DNA of 64,000 bases from Streptomyces fodineus (GCF_001735805.1 NZ_CP017248.1:8804001-8868000), one strand, 5' to 3'. Counted from the stretch's first letter, positions 25,439 through 33,871 are shown. Program-made: numbers and translations. Notes: generated from the letters alone by a model not told the origin.

Positions 25439-25986
25439 CCGCCGGACATTTCGCCGTCATCGACATGCAGCGCGTCTTCGCCGACCCGGCGAGCCCCTGG
25501 GCCACCCCCCGGTACGCCGACGCGGCGGCGGGTGTGCGCAGCCTGCTGCCGGCCTTCGGCGACCGCGTCACCTTCACCCGCTTCCTGGCCCCCGCGAAAC
25601 CGGCCGGCGCCTGGCGTGCCTACTACGACGAATGGCCCTTCGCCCGCCGGCCCCCGGACGCCGAACTCTGGTACCTGTCCGACGAGTTCGCCGACCTGGC
25701 CGGCCACGTCGTGGACGCCACCACCTTCGGCAAGTGGACCCCGGAACTCGCCGCCCGCGTCGGCCCGGACGACCGCCTGGTCCTGGCCGGGGTCAGCACC
25801 GAATGCTGTGTGCTGTCCACCGCCCTGGCCGCCGCCGATGCCGGCACCGAGGTGCTGGTGGTCGCGGACGCCTGCGCCGGCGTCGACGACGACTCCCACC
25901 GCAAGGCCCTGCAGATCATGGAGCTGTACCGGCCGCTCGTCCGGGTCACGACCGTCGACGACCTGCTCGCGGAGGCCGGGCCGTGA
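25435..25986 (+). CDS. Isochorismatase-family cysteine hydrolase
   Basis: 183 aa, starting at ATG 25435 inside the permease stop. Asp10 lies in FAVIDMQ, Lys in TTFGKWTPEL (about residue 101), and Cys in GVSTECCVLSTA (about 123-124), the Asp-Lys-Cys triad of amidohydrolases of this fold. Relatives include nicotinamidases, N-carbamoylsarcosine amidases and ureidoacrylate hydrolases. With an NCS1 permease the likely substrate is an amide or ureido product of nucleobase or hydantoin catabolism. It is not a true isochorismatase by context. Confidence 0.88.
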   Translation: MTAGHFAVIDMQRVFADPASPWATPRYADAAAGVRSLLPAFGDRVTFTRFLAPAKPAGAWRAYYDEWPFARRPPDAELWYLSDEFADLAGHVVDATTFGKWTPELAARVGPDDRLVLAGVSTECCVLSTALAAADAGTEVLVVADACAGVDDDSHRKALQIMELYRPLVRVTTVDDLLAEAGP

Positions 25987-26690
25987 CCGGCGTCCCGCTC
26001 AAGCACCAGCGGATCAGCCGGATCCTCGCCCGGGAGATCCGCGACGGCAGCCGCCGGGCCGGCGAGCGGCTGCCCGGCGAACACGCCCTCGCCCAGCGGT
26101 TCGGCGTCAGCCGTACGACCATCCGCGCGGCCCTCGCCGAACTGTCCGAGGAGGGCCTGATCACCACCCGCACCGGCAAGGGCTCCTACGTCCTCTTCGA
26201 CGGCCGCCCGCCGGACGACCGGCTCGGCTGGGCCCGCGCGCCGGACCCGCAGGGCGTGGACACCACCGTACGGACCCGCGCCGTACGTGAGACGCACGAC
26301 AAGGCCCTCGCCACCGAACTCGGCCTGGAGAAGGACGTGTTCGTCTGCGTGGAGCGGACCCGCGAGCTCGCCGCGGACGGCACCGTGGTGTCGTACGAGC
26401 GCAGCTTTCTGCCGCCGGTGCCCGGGATCCGCGAGCTGCCCGCCCGCGGCCTCGGCCAGGACTCGCTCACCGAACTGCTGCTGCGCGCCGGGCTGCGGCC
26501 CGACCACGGGGAGCAGCGGATCGGCGGGCGGCCGGTGGACGCCCGGGAGGCGGAGCTGCTGCGGCGCGCGCCGGGCGACTGGTTCCTCGAGACGCGGCGC
26601 ACCAGCCGGGCGGCCGACGGCTCCTTCGTCGAGCACGTCGTCAGCCTGCTCGACCCCGGCCACTTCCAGCTGACCCTCACCTTCGGCTGA
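25983..26690 (+). CDS. GntR-family (HutC/UTRA) regulator of the NCS1 operon
   Basis: 235 aa from GTG 25983, overlapping the hydrolase stop (GTGA). The N-terminal winged helix is clear (LPGEHALAQRFGVSRTTIRA, about residues 28-47), followed by a UTRA ligand-binding domain (about 80-230) with CVERTRELAADG and VVSYERSFLP. It is likely the repressor acting on the GTCTAGAC site at 23894-23901, responding to the transported compound or its product. A GC-rich imperfect hairpin (about 26699-26743) may end the transcript. Confidence 0.88.
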   Translation: MTGVPLKHQRISRILAREIRDGSRRAGERLPGEHALAQRFGVSRTTIRAALAELSEEGLITTRTGKGSYVLFDGRPPDDRLGWARAPDPQGVDTTVRTRAVRETHDKALATELGLEKDVFVCVERTRELAADGTVVSYERSFLPPVPGIRELPARGLGQDSLTELLLRAGLRPDHGEQRIGGRPVDAREAELLRRAPGDWFLETRRTSRAADGSFVEHVVSLLDPGHFQLTLTFG

Positions 26691-26744
26691 CCCGCGATGG
26701 CCGGCGCCCCGGGCCGGACACGTGAGATCAGGCGCCGGGCCGGT

Positions 26745-26855
26745 TCAGCGCGCCGGCCGGTCATGGGCGCGGGAGTAGTACTGGCCCACCCGCAGGCCAC
26801 GCTCGCGCAGCGCGTCGGCGTATCCGGCGATCAGGTCGGCCCGGGCACGGGGTGC
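26745..26855 (-). pseudogene. Possible GH29 alpha-L-fucosidase fragment
   Basis: About 35 codons ending at TGA (26745-26747) read ADLIAGYADALRERGLRVG then QYYSRAHD. This resembles the GH29 segment in which a helix ending LR..GLR.G.YYS precedes the catalytic region. Nothing upstream in this frame continues the match. It may be the remnant of a decayed or deleted gene. The rest of the 336-base gap 26691-27026 holds nothing I can support. Confidence 0.33.
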
Positions 26856-27026
26856 CCAGCGGGACGCCGTTCCCGGTCACCACCGAGGCCGTCCCACCAC
26901 CGGATCTCCTGCCGATCCGCACGCATGCCCCCCGGCCCACCGGGTACGCGAGGCCCGAGCACGCCCGGGCGCACGTCCGCCCCCGGGAGGCCGCCCGTAC
27001 GACCCGTCGCTACCTGGGGATCTGCC

Positions 27027-27425
27027 ATGGAGACACCCGCACACAACGACCTGCCGACCCCGGCCCAGCAGGCGCTGGACACGCTGGCCGCGAACGCCGA
27101 GGACCCGACCGCGCTGGACGTCCTCGCCCACAGTGACGTGCTCGTCCCCGTGCCGGACGACGCGGTCGACGGGGAGGGCGCCGACGCCACGTCCGTGGCC
27201 CTGCCCGTCCTGGAACAGCCCGGAGGCGACCCGGTCGTCCCCGTCTTCACCACGGAGGGCGAGATGGCCGACCTGCTGCCGTTCGTCTCCCGCTACCGCC
27301 TCATCCCGCTCGGCGCCCTCGCCTCCCAGTGGCCCGACGATGACCTCTCCCTGGCCATAGACGGCAACTCCACCCACGCCCTGACCCTCACATCACAGGG
27401 GGTACGCACGCTGCTGGCCCGATGA
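27027..27425 (+). CDS. SseB-family protein
   Basis: 132 aa from ATG 27027. LDTLAANAEDPTALDVLAHS, a beta segment DVLVPVP, then VPVFTTEGEMADLLPF and YRLIPLGALASQWPDDDLSLAI fit the SseB N-terminal domain, common in actinobacteria as a stand-alone protein of unknown role. The longer frame from 26697 is low in coding character. The gap to pqqB (27426-27711) has a GC3-rich stretch reading DASIRLVFAEFGAAAAML without a start, which I could not identify. Confidence 0.8.
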   Translation: METPAHNDLPTPAQQALDTLAANAEDPTALDVLAHSDVLVPVPDDAVDGEGADATSVALPVLEQPGGDPVVPVFTTEGEMADLLPFVSRYRLIPLGALASQWPDDDLSLAIDGNSTHALTLTSQGVRTLLAR

Positions 27426-27711
27426 CCAGGCTCCCCGAAGGGGACGCGGAGAACCGCGCGAGCAGCGACACAGGGGGCGAGAGCCACTCGACGTAGCGCA
27501 TCCCGCACGCCGACGCGTCCATCCGGCTTGTCTTCGCCGAGTTCGGCGCGGCCGCGGCCATGCTGGAACCGGCCTGTTTCCGGGCCGAGCGCCCGGCTGT
27601 CCGCCGGCCCGGCGAAGGACGGCCGGAACTGTCCCCTGCCGCCGGGTAGTCCCCGGCCCGAGGCGGGAAGATCCCAGCGAGGACAGGTCCGGACGCGTAG
27701 CGAAGGAGCCG

Positions 27712-28611
27712 ATGGTCGTGAGGATCGTCCTGCTGGGTACCGCCGCCGGGGGCGGCTTCCCGCAGTGGAACTGCGCCTGCGCGCTGTGCATGGCCGCCCG
27801 GGACGGCAAGCTGCCCTCCCGCACCCAGGAGTGCGCCGCCGTCAGCGGCAACGGCCGCGACTGGTGGCTCCTGAACGCCTCGCCCGACCTGCGCACCCAG
27901 CTCGCCGCCACACCGGCGCTGTGGCCAGGACCCGGCCCCCGGGACACCTCGCTGCGCGGTGCCCTGCTCACCGACGCCGAGGCCGACCACGTCACCGGCC
28001 TCGCCGAGCTGCGCGGAGCGGCGCGCCTGAAGGTCTACGCTGCCCCGCCGGTCCGCGCCGTTCTGGCCCCCGCCCGCGCCGCCCTGGACCGCTACGGCCC
28101 CTGGGAGTGGGCGGACAGCCTGGCCGACGGCGGCTTCGTGCTGGCCGGCGGGCTGGTGGTCACGGCCCATCCGGTGGGCGCGAAGATCCCGAAGTACGTA
28201 CCGGCGCAGGCGCCGGGACCGGCCGGGCCGTGGGTGACGGCGTACCGCGTCGAGTCACTGGCCAGCGGGGGAGTACTGGTGTACGCGCCCTGTGTGGGCG
28301 CCTGGAGCCCGGCGCTGGACGAGCTGTGCGCCGAGGCCGACTGTGTGCTGCTGGACGGCACCTTCTACGCGGCCGACGAGATGGGCACGACGGTACGGTC
28401 CGGCGCCGGACAGGCCGCCATGGGCCATCTGCCCGTCACGGGCCCGGACGGCACCCTCGCCGCACTGGCCCGCCATCGCGGCGCGCGCCGGATCTACACC
28501 CACCTCAACAACACGAACCCGCTGCTCGACCCGGCGTCACCGGCACGCGCGCGTATCGCCGAGGAGGGCGTCGAGGTCCTGTCCGACGGGGCCGAAGTGG
28601 TGCTTCAGTGA
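27712..28611 (+). CDS. pqqB: PqqB-like metallo-beta-lactamase-fold protein (orphan)
   Basis: 299 aa, the usual PqqB length, with SD aaggag before ATG 27712. The N-terminus IVLLGTAAGGGFPQWNC and the following CALC, NASPDLRTQL, LTDAEADHVTGL, LLDGTFYAADEM, GHLPVTG and HLNNTNP are PqqB signatures. PqqB acts in pyrroloquinoline quinone biosynthesis; it has been assigned an iron-dependent hydroxylation of the tyrosine-derived intermediate. No pqqA, pqqC, pqqD or pqqE is present in the window, so the role here is open. Its 3' end overlaps the convergent marR-type gene by 7 bases. Confidence 0.9.
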   Translation: MVVRIVLLGTAAGGGFPQWNCACALCMAARDGKLPSRTQECAAVSGNGRDWWLLNASPDLRTQLAATPALWPGPGPRDTSLRGALLTDAEADHVTGLAELRGAARLKVYAAPPVRAVLAPARAALDRYGPWEWADSLADGGFVLAGGLVVTAHPVGAKIPKYVPAQAPGPAGPWVTAYRVESLASGGVLVYAPCVGAWSPALDELCAEADCVLLDGTFYAADEMGTTVRSGAGQAAMGHLPVTGPDGTLAALARHRGARRIYTHLNNTNPLLDPASPARARIAEEGVEVLSDGAEVVLQ

Positions 28612-29024
28612 TCCTGCCCGGTGCTCCAGCGCTCCTGCCCGGTCAGCATGCGCTCCAGTACGGCGCGCTGCAGCGGCAGCACCTCGGTGTGCAGTGCGCG
28701 GCCCTTGGGGGTGAGCGCCACCCACACCCCGCGCCGGTCCTCCGCGCACACCGAGCGCTCGACCAGACCGTCCTTCTCCAGCCGGCCGATCAGCCGGGAC
28801 AGCGCGCTCTGGCTGAGATGCACCCGGCCGACCAGATTCTGCACCCGGCACTGGTCGCCCTGCGCGGGCGACTCGGTCGCGAGGATGTCCAGCACCTCGA
28901 AGTCGCTGGCGCCCAGCCCGTGCGGGTGCAGGGCCCGGTCGATCTCGCACATCGTGCGCGCGTGCACGGCGAGGATGTCCCGCCACCGTTCCTCGAGCCG
29001 GGCGTCGGCCGTCTTGACTGCCAT
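28605..29024 (-). CDS. MarR-family transcriptional regulator
   Basis: 139 aa. The winged helix has LVGRVHLSQSALSRLIGRLE (recognition helix, about residues 67-86), then a DRRGVWVALTPKG wing. It begins at ATG 29022-29024. It lies downstream of and in line with the VOC gene (29113-29463), 88 bases away. Two TTGCAC boxes between them may be its operator (see 29061-29082). The overlap with pqqB is at the stop codons only. Confidence 0.88.
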   Translation of the reverse strand: MAVKTADARLEERWRDILAVHARTMCEIDRALHPHGLGASDFEVLDILATESPAQGDQCRVQNLVGRVHLSQSALSRLIGRLEKDGLVERSVCAEDRRGVWVALTPKGRALHTEVLPLQRAVLERMLTGQERWSTGQDH

Positions 29025-29060
29025 ACCCGCACCGTAGCACCGATCCAGCCAATCATTGAG

Positions 29061-29082
29061 TGTGCAACTAGTGCGGGTGCAA
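29061..29082 (-). promoter_or_regulatory. Direct repeat, possible MarR binding or -35 region
   Basis: TGTGCAA (29061-29067) and GGTGCAA (29076-29082) are repeated 15 bases apart, or TTGCACA/TTGCACC on the minus strand. They lie 37 bases upstream of the marR-type start. Either could also serve as a -35 box. No matching -10 is obvious. Confidence 0.33.
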
Positions 29083-29112
29083 GCAGGCGGCCCGGCCGGC
29101 GGCGGCCGGGTC

Positions 29113-29463
29113 TCAGGCGGCCGGGTCCTGAAGAAGGCCGATCAGGTTGCCGTCGGGGTCCTTCACGGAGGCGATCAGCCGGCCGTTGCCGACGTCCCGC
29201 ACGTCCTGGACCACCTCGGCGCCCGCCGCCAGCAGGGCCGCGAGGCGCTCCCGGAGGTCGGTGACGTGCCAGAACGGCACCGGCCCGGTCAGGCCCTGAG
29301 CGTGCCCGTTCGGGTCGAGGCCGACGTCCTGGCCCTCGGCCTTGAAGCCGACGTAGTAGGGCTGGTCCGCGTACGGCTCGACACCCAGCAGGGCGGTGAA
29401 CAGGGCCTTGGCACGGTCCTTGTCCTTGACGGGGTAGATGATCGTCTGCACGCCGGCGGTCAT
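29113..29463 (-). CDS. VOC-family (glyoxalase-fold) protein
   Basis: 116 aa, one vicinal-oxygen-chelate module pair: TIIYPVKDKDRAKALFTALL at the start, FKAEGQDVGLDPNGHAQG in the middle and IASVKDPDGNLIGLLQ at the end, the last carrying the usual metal-ligand region. Substrate unknown; relatives include bleomycin-resistance and glyoxalase-like proteins. It may be co-regulated with the MarR gene that follows. Confidence 0.87.
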   Translation of the reverse strand: MTAGVQTIIYPVKDKDRAKALFTALLGVEPYADQPYYVGFKAEGQDVGLDPNGHAQGLTGPVPFWHVTDLRERLAALLAAGAEVVQDVRDVGNGRLIASVKDPDGNLIGLLQDPAA

Positions 29464-29519
29464 GGGACTCTCCTTCTGAGGTGCGTGGCCCGACGGGTTT
29501 TCCGTCGGTGCACTTCACG

Positions 29520-29917
29520 CTAGGACCGGGGAGCCCGCTCCGGCTTCTTCGATCCTGACCGGTTGCGGGCTCCGAACTGTCCCTGCTCGTTGCGCAGCAC
29601 CTCGGCGACGGTGAGTCGGGCCGCACGCCGGGCGGGGACCATCGCGCCGCCCACGGGGATCACGAGCCCCGCCGGCGCCACTTCCGCCGGCTCCGGCGCG
29701 CGCCAGACATCCGTCATGTACGACGGCAGGGTGAGGCCGATCCCCGTGCCATCCGCGGGACCACCACCTCGTAGGCGGCGACGGTCACGGCGACCTGGAC
29801 CGCCGTCACCGGCAACGGCTGGGAACCGACCGACGCCACCTCCGGCAACGGCTGGGAGAACCAGGCCTGTTCGGCCACGACGACAACCCGCTCTCCTCCA
29901 TAACGCAGTTCAGCCAC
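29520..29917 (-). pseudogene. Unrecognised protein with an apparent frameshift
   Basis: Reading from GTG 29915-29917, VAELRYGGERVVVVAEQAW continues with GC3-rich codons to AAYEVVVPRM and then stops at 29714-29716. In another frame the sequence continues well as DGTGIGLTLPSYMTDVW and ends at 29520. The simplest reading is one gene of about 130 codons with a frameshift near 29750-29765. Alternatively, two overlapping small genes exist, with ATGA coupling at 29714-29717. I do not recognise the family. The remaining gap to 30112 shows no further gene. Confidence 0.42.
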
Positions 29918-30112
29918 CGCTGAACCACCGGTGACGGGCCCGGCCGTAAGGGACGGCCGGGCCCGAGCCGATTTTCCGGGGTCATATGCCCACTCCTTGG
30001 TCGCACGGCCGTTCGGTACCGGACAACGAACGCCGAGTGCCGGACGTGACGGAGTCGCCCGCGCGACAGTGGGAACACTGCGTACGAGGAGGCCGGGGAC
30101 GGAGGCGGACGG

Positions 30113-30400
30113 ATGATGGGAACCCCCTCGGGCCGGATGCGGCAGACGATTCTGGAATGGCTCAAGGAGCCCGCGGCCCATTTCCCGCCGCCCCGTCGCC
30201 GCGATCTCGCCGAGACGGGAGTCACCGCGCGCGCCGTGGCCGCCAAACTGGGCGTGCCCCGCCGGACCGCCAGCGCCCACCTGGACTTCCTGACCCGGCT
30301 CGGCGTGCTGCGCACCCGCCGCATCGGCTGCCGTACCCACTACCGGCGCGACGAGGTCCGCATCGCCGAGGTGGCCCGGGTGTTCGAGAAGGGGTGGTGA
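30113..30400 (+). CDS. Small ArsR-like winged-helix protein
   Basis: 95 aa from ATG 30113 (a second ATG follows at 30116). MRQTILEWLKEPAAHFPPP, then GVTARAVAAKLGVPRRTASA and HLDFLTRLGVLRTRRIG form a single winged helix with a beta wing, like ArsR/HTH domains. There is no visible metal-binding Cys pair or ligand domain. It stands alone; target unknown. Confidence 0.75.
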   Translation: MMGTPSGRMRQTILEWLKEPAAHFPPPRRRDLAETGVTARAVAAKLGVPRRTASAHLDFLTRLGVLRTRRIGCRTHYRRDEVRIAEVARVFEKGW

Positions 30401-30556
30401 AGGACGCCCGTGGCTCAGTCGGCGAGGCTACGGGGACCGGTCGCCGGCCGGCGGCTCCCGCAGCGCCGCGAAAGGCCGCCGAGCGCCGCCTCCCAAAGGC
30501 GCACGAGGGGCCGCCCCCCGCGTCGGCCGCCGATGCGCGCAGCCGAGCGAGGGGCA

Positions 30557-30582
30557 GCGGCCGGGCCGAGCGGCCCGGCCGC
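30557..30582. terminator. Perfect GC hairpin between the HTH gene and the SMP-30 gene
   Basis: GCGGCCGGGCC-gagc-GGCCCGGCCGC, 11-bp perfect stem and 4-nt loop, no U tract. It lies 157 bases after the HTH stop and 71 bases before the SMP-30 start. It fits a factor-independent terminator of actinobacterial type. Confidence 0.6.
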
Positions 30583-30652
30583 TCCGCGGGGGCTCGGCGA
30601 ATGCGCGGCCGGCTGGCACGATGGGCCGACCGACGGCGAAGGGGCACCACAC

Positions 30653-31624
30653 ATGGACCGATCCATGGAACTCGTCCCACTGCACTACGTCTCCCTCGGC
30701 GCCCGCGGCCCCGAGGACGTCGTCCCCGACGCGCACGGGCGGGTGCTGACCGGCGTGCAGGACGGCCGGATCCTGCGCGTCCACCACCTCGGCGACCCGC
30801 GTACCGCCCGCGTGGAGGTGCTGGCGGACACCGGCGGCCGTCCGCTCGGACTCGAACCGCTGCCGGACGGCGGCCTGTTGGTGTGCGACGCGGAACGCGG
30901 ACTGCTGCGCGTCGACCCCGGCCACGGCCCCGGCGACGGCACCGTCCGTGTCCTCGCGGACTCGGCGGCGGGGGAGCGGCTCCGCTTCTGCAGCAACGTC
31001 GTCGCCCTGCCGGACGGCGCCGTGTACTTCACCGTCTCCAGCCGCCGCTACACGCTGGACCGGTGGATCGGCGACATCGTCGAACACACCGGCACCGGAC
31101 GCCTGCTGCGCCTGCCGCCCGAGGGCGGTGAGCCCGAAGTCGTACTGGAGGGGCTGCAGTTCGCCAACGGCCTGGCGGCCGCTGCCGACGGCTCGTTCCT
31201 GGTGGTCGCCGAGACCGGCTCCTGCCGCCTCACCCGCTACCACCTCACCGGCCCGCACGCCGGACGGTCCGACCTCTTCGCCACGCTTCCCGGCATGCCG
31301 GACAACCTCTGGCGCGAGGGCCCCGCCGGCCCGCTCTGGGTCGCGCTCGCCAGCCCGCGGGTCCCGCCGCTGGACCTCCTGCACCGCGCCTCGCCCGCCG
31401 TGCGCGGCGCCGCCGCCCGGGCCGCCGTACACGCGCCGTACCGCCCGAGCGGAACGGTCGGGGTGCTGGCCCTCGACGACACCGGACGGACCGTGACACA
31501 CCTCACCCGCCGCCGCTCCGGCTTCCGGATGGTCACCGGCGTCTGCGCGACCGGGGACCATCTCGTCCTCGGCAGCCTCTGGGAGCCGGGCGTCGCGGTC
31601 TGTGCCCGGACCGACGCCCGCTGA
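30653..31624 (+). CDS. SMP-30/strictosidine-synthase-like beta-propeller protein
   Basis: 323 aa from ATG 30653 (SD aagggg); a second in-frame ATG is at 30665. Repeated beta-propeller blades are visible: GRVLTGVQDGRILRV, GLEPLPDGGLLVCDAERGLL, CSNVVALPDGAVYFTVSS, FANGLAAAADGSFLVVAET and PDNLWREG. The pattern fits the strictosidine-synthase/gluconolactonase superfamily. Bacterial members are mostly lactonases or of unknown role. It is the last gene before the fluoride genes and is separated from them by 67 bases. Confidence 0.85.
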   Translation: MDRSMELVPLHYVSLGARGPEDVVPDAHGRVLTGVQDGRILRVHHLGDPRTARVEVLADTGGRPLGLEPLPDGGLLVCDAERGLLRVDPGHGPGDGTVRVLADSAAGERLRFCSNVVALPDGAVYFTVSSRRYTLDRWIGDIVEHTGTGRLLRLPPEGGEPEVVLEGLQFANGLAAAADGSFLVVAETGSCRLTRYHLTGPHAGRSDLFATLPGMPDNLWREGPAGPLWVALASPRVPPLDLLHRASPAVRGAAARAAVHAPYRPSGTVGVLALDDTGRTVTHLTRRRSGFRMVTGVCATGDHLVLGSLWEPGVAVCARTDAR

Positions 31625-31691
31625 CCGGCGGTAGGCTGGTGCCCGGCCATGATCACCCGTCGGGGCAGGCCGAACAGGAGACGCAAGCAGC

Positions 31692-32153
31692 ATGACAGCC
31701 CCGGAAGCCGAGAGCCTCCGTGCCCGCCGCACGCCACCGCGGCGGTCCGAGTGGCGTACCCAGGCACCCGTCGTCGCGGTGGTCGCCCTCGGCGGCGCCC
31801 TCGGCGCGTGCGCACGCTACGGGTTCACCCTCGCCTGGCCCACACCGCCGGGCGGTTTCCCCTGGGCGACCTTCTGGACCAATGTCATCGGCTGCGCGGT
31901 GATCGGTGTCTTCATGGTGCTCATCACCGATGTGTGGGCCGCCCACCGCCTCGTCCGCCCCTTCTTCGGCACCGGCGTGCTCGGCGGCTTCACCACCTTC
32001 TCCACCTACGCCGTGGACATCCGCAAGCTGGTCGACGCCGGCCGTCCCGGCCCCGGGCTGGCCTATCTCGCCGCGACGCCGTGCGCGGCCCTCGCCGCGG
32101 TGTGGCTCGCCTCGGTGGCCGCCCGCCGGGTGCTGATCAGGAGGCAGCGATGA
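31692..32153 (+). CDS. crcB: Fluoride channel subunit CrcB (Fluc), first of a pair
   Basis: 153 aa, four membrane spans. GGALGACARYG (about residues 34-44), FWTNVIGC and GVLGGFTTFSTYAVD (TTFST phenylalanine-box region) are Fluc signatures. A basic cytoplasmic tail of about 25 residues precedes the first span. Actinobacteria often encode two different subunits that form a heterodimeric antiparallel fluoride channel; the partner is at 32527. The stop overlaps the DUF190 start (ATGA at 32150). Confidence 0.93.
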   Translation: MTAPEAESLRARRTPPRRSEWRTQAPVVAVVALGGALGACARYGFTLAWPTPPGGFPWATFWTNVIGCAVIGVFMVLITDVWAAHRLVRPFFGTGVLGGFTTFSTYAVDIRKLVDAGRPGPGLAYLAATPCAALAAVWLASVAARRVLIRRQR

Positions 32154-32530
32154 CGTCACTCACCGGCCGGGCCCTCAGGCTGACCGTCTACATCGGCGAG
32201 GACGACACCTGGCACCACAAGCCGCTCTACTCGGAGATCGTGCACCGCGCGCACGCGGCCGGCCTCGCCGGGGCGAGCGTCTTCCGGGGTATCGAGGGCT
32301 TCGGCGCCTCCTCGCTCATCCACACCTCGCGCCTGCTGTCCCTGAGCGAGGACCTGCCCGTGGCGGTCGTCGTGGTGGACACCGAGGAACGCGTACGGGC
32401 CTTCCTGCCGCAGCTCGACGAACTGGTGGGCGAGGGGCTCGTGACCCTGGAGGAGTGCGAGGTCGTCCGGTACGTGGCACGCCGAGGCGGCCCGCGGGAC
32501 ATGGATCCGAAGGGTAAGAAGTCATCGTGA
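32150..32530 (+). CDS. DUF190 protein linked to fluoride channels
   Basis: 126 aa starting at ATG 32150 inside the crcB stop, with SD aggaggc. LRLTVYIGEDDTWHHKPLYS, HAAGLAGASVFRGIEGFG and SLSEDLPVAVVVVDTEERV are DUF190 hallmarks, a small ferredoxin-like fold often coupled to crcB. Its last codons overlap the second crcB start (GTGA at 32527). It probably binds or regulates the channel, but its activity is not known. Confidence 0.9.
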   Translation: MTSLTGRALRLTVYIGEDDTWHHKPLYSEIVHRAHAAGLAGASVFRGIEGFGASSLIHTSRLLSLSEDLPVAVVVVDTEERVRAFLPQLDELVGEGLVTLEECEVVRYVARRGGPRDMDPKGKKSS

Positions 32531-32901
32531 ACTGGCTGTTGGTCATCGCGGGGGCCGTGGTCGGCGCACCGCTGCGCTACCTCACCGACCGTGCCGTCCA
32601 GGCCCGCCACGACTCGGTCTTCCCCTGGGGCACCTTCGTGGTGAACGTCACCGGCTGCCTGGTCCTCGGGCTGCTCACGGGCGCGGCCTCCGCCGGGGCC
32701 GCCGGGCCCCACCTGCTGCTTCTGCTGGGCACCGGACTGTGCGGGGCGCTGACGACGTATTCGACCTTCTCCTACGAGACCCTGCGGCTGACCGAGGCCG
32801 GCTCCGGCCTCTACGCTGCGGTGAACGTCGTCGCGAGCGTGGTGGCGGGACTCGCCGCCGCCTTCGCCGGTGTCTCACTCGCTCACGTGCGGTGGGCCTA
32901 G
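32527..32901 (+). CDS. crcB: Fluoride channel subunit CrcB (Fluc), second of a pair
   Basis: 124 aa from GTG 32527, translationally coupled to DUF190. It keeps GAVVGAPLRYLTD, FVVNVTGC and GLCGALTTYSTFSYE, the Asn and the TTYSTF boxes of Fluc channels, over four spans. It differs clearly from the first subunit, supporting a heterodimer. The three overlapping genes form one operon for fluoride export. Confidence 0.93.
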   Translation: MNWLLVIAGAVVGAPLRYLTDRAVQARHDSVFPWGTFVVNVTGCLVLGLLTGAASAGAAGPHLLLLLGTGLCGALTTYSTFSYETLRLTEAGSGLYAAVNVVASVVAGLAAAFAGVSLAHVRWA

Positions 32902-32975
32902 CCCTTGCCAGGCGGCCGGGCACAGCAAGTACTGTCTACAACACTGTCGACCAACTCTCCTCAGAACTGGATCCC

Positions 32976-33812
32976 ATGAGCGCCATCTCCGTCGGTCAAG
33001 CCGTCGTCCTCGGAGTAGTCGAGGGGGTGACCGAGTTCCTCCCGGTGTCCTCCACGGGGCACCTGAAGATCACCGAGGGACTCATGAACATCCCGGTCGA
33101 CGACAAGTCCGTCGTCGGTTTCTCCGCCGTCATCCAGGTCGGCGCCATCGCCGCCGTGCTCCTGTACTTCTTCAAGGACATCAAGCGGATCGTCTCGGCC
33201 TGGTTCCGCGGTGTGACCAACCGCGAGGAGCGCTACCACCACGACTACAAGTTCGCCTGGTGGGTCATCTACGCCACCATCCCGATCGTCGTGGTCGGCC
33301 TGGCCGCCAAGAAGCTGGTCGAGGGCCCGCTGGGCTCGCTGTGGGTCGTGGCCGGCTCGCTGATCGTCGGCTCCGGTGTGATGTGGGCGGCCGACCAGAT
33401 GGGCCGGCACAAGCGCGGTGAGGACGACACGTCCTTGAAGGACGCGATGTGGGTGGGCTGCTCCCAGATCCTCGCCCTGCTCTTCCCCGGCTTCTCCCGC
33501 TCCGGCGCCACCATGTCCACCGCGCTCATCCTGGATCTGGACCGCGTCGCCGCCACCCGGCTGTCCTTCTTCCTCGGCATCCCCGCGCTGACCGGCGCCG
33601 GCATCTACGAGCTCAAGGACGCCCTCGGCGCGGGTGTGGGCGCCGCCCCGCTGGCCGTCGGCACCATCGTGTCCTTCGTGGTCGCCTACGCCTCCATCGC
33701 CTGGCTGCTGAAGTTCGTCGCCAAGCACTCCTTCAACGCCTTCGTGATCTACCGCATCATCATCGGCGCGGGCCTGCTCGGCCTGCTCGCCACGGGCGTG
33801 CTCAACGCCTGA
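32976..33812 (+). CDS. uppP: Undecaprenyl-diphosphatase UppP
   Basis: 278 aa from ATG 32976. The two catalytic consensus regions are EGVTEFLPVSSTGHL (about residues 14-28) and FPGFSRSGAT (about 170), with Glu and Arg residues as in BacA/UppP. It is a polytopic enzyme that recycles undecaprenyl pyrophosphate to the monophosphate carrier for cell-wall synthesis and can give bacitracin tolerance. It ends in a strong terminator (33831-33871). Confidence 0.95.
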   Translation: MSAISVGQAVVLGVVEGVTEFLPVSSTGHLKITEGLMNIPVDDKSVVGFSAVIQVGAIAAVLLYFFKDIKRIVSAWFRGVTNREERYHHDYKFAWWVIYATIPIVVVGLAAKKLVEGPLGSLWVVAGSLIVGSGVMWAADQMGRHKRGEDDTSLKDAMWVGCSQILALLFPGFSRSGATMSTALILDLDRVAATRLSFFLGIPALTGAGIYELKDALGAGVGAAPLAVGTIVSFVVAYASIAWLLKFVAKHSFNAFVIYRIIIGAGLLGLLATGVLNA

Positions 33813-33830
33813 GACAACCTCCTGATCACC

Positions 33831-33871
33831 CACGGGGTGCGGATGCCTGCATTCAGGTGTCGCACCCCGTG
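33831..33871 (+). terminator. Terminator after uppP
   Basis: CACGGGGTGCG (33831-33841) and CGCACCCCGTG (33861-33871) form an 11-bp perfect stem. The 19-nt loop contains a smaller CCTG/CAGG stem, and a T-rich stretch (gaatgttttctta) follows. It starts 18 bases after the uppP stop. Confidence 0.85.

Noticed and set aside
27426..27711. Possible coding remnant (DASIRLVFAEFGAAAAML) before pqqB
   Set aside because: No start codon with SD and no recognised family; left as unassigned sequence.
31625..31691. Fluoride riboswitch before crcB
   Set aside because: I looked for the conserved GG-GATGG/CCGCC pseudoknot pattern in the short leader and found no convincing match.
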